15,087 nucleotides of DNA, from NCBI GenBank assembly GCA_964392765.1, contig CAYMRF010000033.1:1-15087 (forward strand), given 5' to 3'. Positions within the stretch are counted from its first letter, which is position 1; the number at the start of each line of letters is the position of its first letter. Under the pieces are notes generated by a model. The model was not told the DNA's origin, made no database searches, and worked only from the letters and a program-made list of their open reading frames with translations. This DNA is from BTUB01 sp964392765 (GTDB lineage: Bacteria; Babelota; Babeliae; Babelales; Vermiphilaceae). A program made the position numbers and the translations under genes. Of the stretch, positions 13,119-15,087 are shown in pieces.

Positions 13119-14024
13119 ATGAAATTATCATTAAAAATATTATTGCCTATATTTCTAGCATTACTCGCATGCCAATCTATAATTGGCATGGAAGAAGCGC
13201 CATCTGCCCCAAAAAAACGCAAAGAAGCAGAAGAATCAAGCCAGAAACAACAAGTAATCCAATGTCCGCGGGCCTTCTTTAATAGCAAAGAAATAGAAGA
13301 TCTTATTAGCAAACTGATGGTCGAAGAAAAAGGTAAAATCTTAGCTGCGTATTATATGGTAACTTCAGAAGCTCTCAGTTCGTGGTGGGCAAATAGAAAA
13401 TATATACAAGAATTTAGAAAAGCCGACATGACCAGCGATATTCAGAAAATAACCCAGTTAGAGCGCTATAAAACATCACCAAAAGAAGATGTGTTAATTG
13501 TTGATGAAGAATCACAAAATTATCCAGCAGTAAAAAAAATATCGAACTCGGGCATTTTAGTTTTGGTTAGAAACAAAAAACGAGAGCCTTCAAACAATCG
13601 GCAAAAAATGCATCATAAGTTTATTGTCTTTTTTGATGAAGATGATAAAAAGGGTAAATTTGCCATTATCGGTTCTTATAACATGACTGAGCAAGCACAA
13701 TATAATTTTGAAGATGCAACAATCTTTAATAATACTGAACTTATTGCTCAATTCATCCAAAAGCACCATGAATTGCGCCAATATTGTACTGATTATAAAA
13801 AATTACAACCAAAAAGCCCCCCAGCATCGCCTATAAAACCGGCAATCACACAAACTACCCAAACGATAGCTCCTTCCACACCTATAGCACGGCCGCCAGC
13901 CCCACAGCAAATCCAAGCCCCTAATAACCAAAACCTTACGCCACCTATTTCCAGAAAGACCTTGCATGTTGAAGAGGAAGAAGATATCAACGTGGCGAGC
14001 ATTGTTAGCGAACACCTTAATTAG
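13119..14024 (+). CDS. Secreted single-domain phospholipase D-like protein
   Basis: The product has 301 residues. The N-terminus is an export signal, either cut before MEEAPS (residue 24) or, since LLAC (15-18) fits a lipobox, a lipoprotein with Cys18. Residues 50-220 are one PLD-type domain: GKILAAYYM (72-80), LVLVRNK (147-153), MHHKFIVFFDED (164-175), IIGSYNMTEQAQYNFEDATIFNN (184-205). The HKD motif has H165, K167 and D173, i.e. HxKx5D instead of HxKx4D. The GSYN and N-x-E-D elements are standard. Single-domain members (Nuc, mitochondrial cardiolipin hydrolase) act as dimers on phospholipid or nucleic acid. Residues 232-280 are Pro/Thr-rich. GGAG precedes ATG; the gene is 60 bases after the DUF4258 gene and probably co-transcribed. 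Confidence 0.85.
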   Translation: MKLSLKILLPIFLALLACQSIIGMEEAPSAPKKRKEAEESSQKQQVIQCPRAFFNSKEIEDLISKLMVEEKGKILAAYYMVTSEALSSWWANRKYIQEFRKADMTSDIQKITQLERYKTSPKEDVLIVDEESQNYPAVKKISNSGILVLVRNKKREPSNNRQKMHHKFIVFFDEDDKKGKFAIIGSYNMTEQAQYNFEDATIFNNTELIAQFIQKHHELRQYCTDYKKLQPKSPPASPIKPAITQTTQTIAPSTPIARPPAPQQIQAPNNQNLTPPISRKTLHVEEEEDINVASIVSEHLN

Positions 14025-14075
14025 AGGCTATTTGTAAATAATAAATGCCTTAAAAGCCTTTATCTAGGCCATAAA

Positions 14076-14104
14076 TTGACAATTTAGACTGTAAAAGTTA
14101 GCCT
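14076..14104 (+). promoter_or_regulatory. Possible promoter of the lipoprotein gene
   Basis: A perfect TTGACA (14076-14081) lies 17 bases before a poor -10, TAGCCT (14099-14104). Transcription would begin near 14111, which supports ATG 14144 rather than ATG 14111 as the start. The gap 14025-14143 shows no gene. Confidence 0.35.
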
Positions 14105-14143
14105 AAAAATATGTTATTTAAAACCCTGAATGGAGTTATTTCT

Positions 14144-14767
14144 ATGAAATCTTTTAATATTGTTGCCCTATCTGTAATAGGCGCTTCACTTTTATTTATT
14201 TCCGGATGTGCCAAATATCAAGCAAAACCGCTTTCTCGATTAGGCTGCATCACTCCAAATGCTCAATCGCAAGAAGACACAGTTTCACTTGCATATCGTG
14301 TATTCAGCAAAAAAGATTGCCAATATTACCTTGATCGCGATGTAATCGCTCAAGGATATCAACCAGTACATATTAGTTTATGCAATAATACTGATCGCAC
14401 CTTTACCCTCAACCTCGATAATTTTAGCCTCCCATGCGTGGATTATCAGATCGTAGCCAACTCAGTACATACTTCAACGGCAAAACGCGCAGCAAGCTAT
14501 GGAATCGGCGCATTATTTATTCCAATCTTGATTGTTCCTGCCGTTGTAGATGGCCTTGGATCGTCAGAAGCAAATCAGCAACTCGATCTGGATTTTGAAC
14601 GTAAATCTTTACATACTCAAATTATTAATCCATTCACAACGGTAAATGGTTTAATCTTTGTACCGGTAAAAGATTTTAACCCGAGCTTCTCCGTTAGCTT
14701 GCATGATGTCACCAACAAGAAGAATTTAGTTCTCGCATCAAATAATTTTTCATGCGCTAAAGCATAA
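14144..14767 (+). CDS. Lipoprotein of unknown family
   Basis: From ATG 14144 (GGAG nine bases upstream) the product has 207 residues. The signal ends in LLFISGC, a good lipobox with Cys22. The longer frame from 14111 would put 11 extra residues before the signal and is not preferred. Residues 70-95 (YQPVHISLCNNTDRTFTLNLDNF) read as beta strands of an Ig-like domain. Residues 115-140 (AASYGIGALFIPILIVPAVVDGL) form a strongly hydrophobic segment that could be a second membrane-inserted hairpin. A C-terminal beta-rich part (TTVNGLIFVPVKDF) follows. I do not recognise the family; similar Ig-like lipoproteins are common in intracellular bacteria. It is probably anchored in the outer membrane. Confidence 0.7.
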   Translation: MKSFNIVALSVIGASLLFISGCAKYQAKPLSRLGCITPNAQSQEDTVSLAYRVFSKKDCQYYLDRDVIAQGYQPVHISLCNNTDRTFTLNLDNFSLPCVDYQIVANSVHTSTAKRAASYGIGALFIPILIVPAVVDGLGSSEANQQLDLDFERKSLHTQIINPFTTVNGLIFVPVKDFNPSFSVSLHDVTNKKNLVLASNNFSCAKA

Positions 14768-14779
14768 TTATTAGTTTTT

Positions 14780-14826
14780 AAAATAAAAGCGGCGAATACT
14801 CTTTTAGTATTCGCCGCTTTTATTTT
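14780..14826. terminator. Very strong, symmetric intrinsic terminator
   Basis: A 21-bp perfect stem (14780-14800 with 14806-14826) around a CTTTT loop has a GC-rich core (AGCGGCGAATACT) and A- and T-runs on both sides. It ends the lipoprotein transcript and could stop transcription from either direction. Confidence 0.9.
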
Positions 14827-14848
14827 GTAGTAATTTTTTTATAAATTA

Positions 14849-14876
14849 TTGCACTACTTCAAATAATTTTTATATG
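14849..14876 (+). promoter_or_regulatory. Possible promoter of a short transcript
   Basis: TTGCAC (14849-14854) and TATATG (14871-14876) are spaced by 16 bases. A transcript from here to the terminator at 15021-15046 would be about 160 bases. Confidence 0.25.
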
Positions 14877-14919
14877 GTCGAAGCAACTGAGATATTTTAA
14901 AAAAGAAAGTTGTAGAAAA

Positions 14920-15020
<101 letters not shown>

Positions 15021-15021
<1 letters not shown>

Positions 15022-15046
15022 GGCACCTCTTTTGGTGCCTTTTTTT
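15021..15046 (+). terminator. Intrinsic terminator near the right edge
   Basis: AGGCACC (15021-15027) pairs with GGTGCCT (15034-15040) over a TCTTTT loop, then a T-run to 15046. No sizeable gene lies between it and the previous terminator, so it implies a short transcript. The last 40 bases show nothing else. Confidence 0.85.
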
Positions 15047-15087
15047 ATTTTCAAAAGAAAAGGGTTTGCCATGTAATGTAATAAAAA

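Overview
The window reads as a chromosomal segment of an AT-rich, Gram-negative-type bacterium, most likely a member of the Candidatus Dependentiae (TM6/Babeliae), whose known members live inside protists. This placement is an inference. It rests on several short signal peptides that end in a Ser-rich patch followed by Met (SLKA/MNF, SLQG/MNF, SIIG/MEE, SLSMG/MAS), on many small secreted orphan proteins, and on the mixture of toxin-antitoxin, phospholipase D-like and DUF885 genes. No rRNA or other marker gene is present to prove it.

Left part (1-2418): the tail of a membrane protein is followed at once by an FAD-linked oxidase of the vanillyl-alcohol-oxidase/GlcD type. Next comes a small secreted-protein gene that looks frameshifted. 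Running toward it is a membrane-anchored protein with the peptidase-MA fold layout in which the zinc-binding and catalytic residues are gone.

Mobile/accessory island (about 2450-8070): two toxin-antitoxin modules point at each other. One pairs a small antitoxin with a PIN RNase and lies between two copies of a roughly 90-base direct repeat. The other pairs an AbrB/MazE-type antitoxin with a Fic/Doc toxin. Both promoters carry the same octamer TATAAATA. Beyond them are a run of four stem-loops, a small basic ORF carrying a dispersed palindromic-type repeat, and a phage/plasmid gene II/X-type replication initiator broken by one frameshift. Then come an ABM-domain monooxygenase with a strong terminator and a large serine recombinase whose last codons lie inside the 3' end of a tRNA-Arg(TCT) gene. 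This looks like the remains of one or more integrated replicons at a tRNA site.

Right part (8070-15087): an aquaporin-type channel lacking the usual selectivity-filter arginine faces away from a DUF885 metallopeptidase-like protein. The DUF885 gene overlaps tail to tail with the first of two tandem paralogous secreted proteins. On the other side of an AT-rich divergent region lie a secreted protein with a DUF4258 (RNase-toxin-like) domain and, 60 bases on, a secreted single-domain phospholipase D-like protein. A lipoprotein follows, ending in a 21-bp perfect terminator stem. The window closes with a possible 33-codon reading frame that contains an ATCT microsatellite and stops on the edge of another terminator.

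The most interesting themes are the probable secreted effector pair (DUF4258 plus PLD), the repeat-flanked double toxin-antitoxin cluster beside a decayed single-strand-type replicon, and the inactivated peptidase-MA protein.
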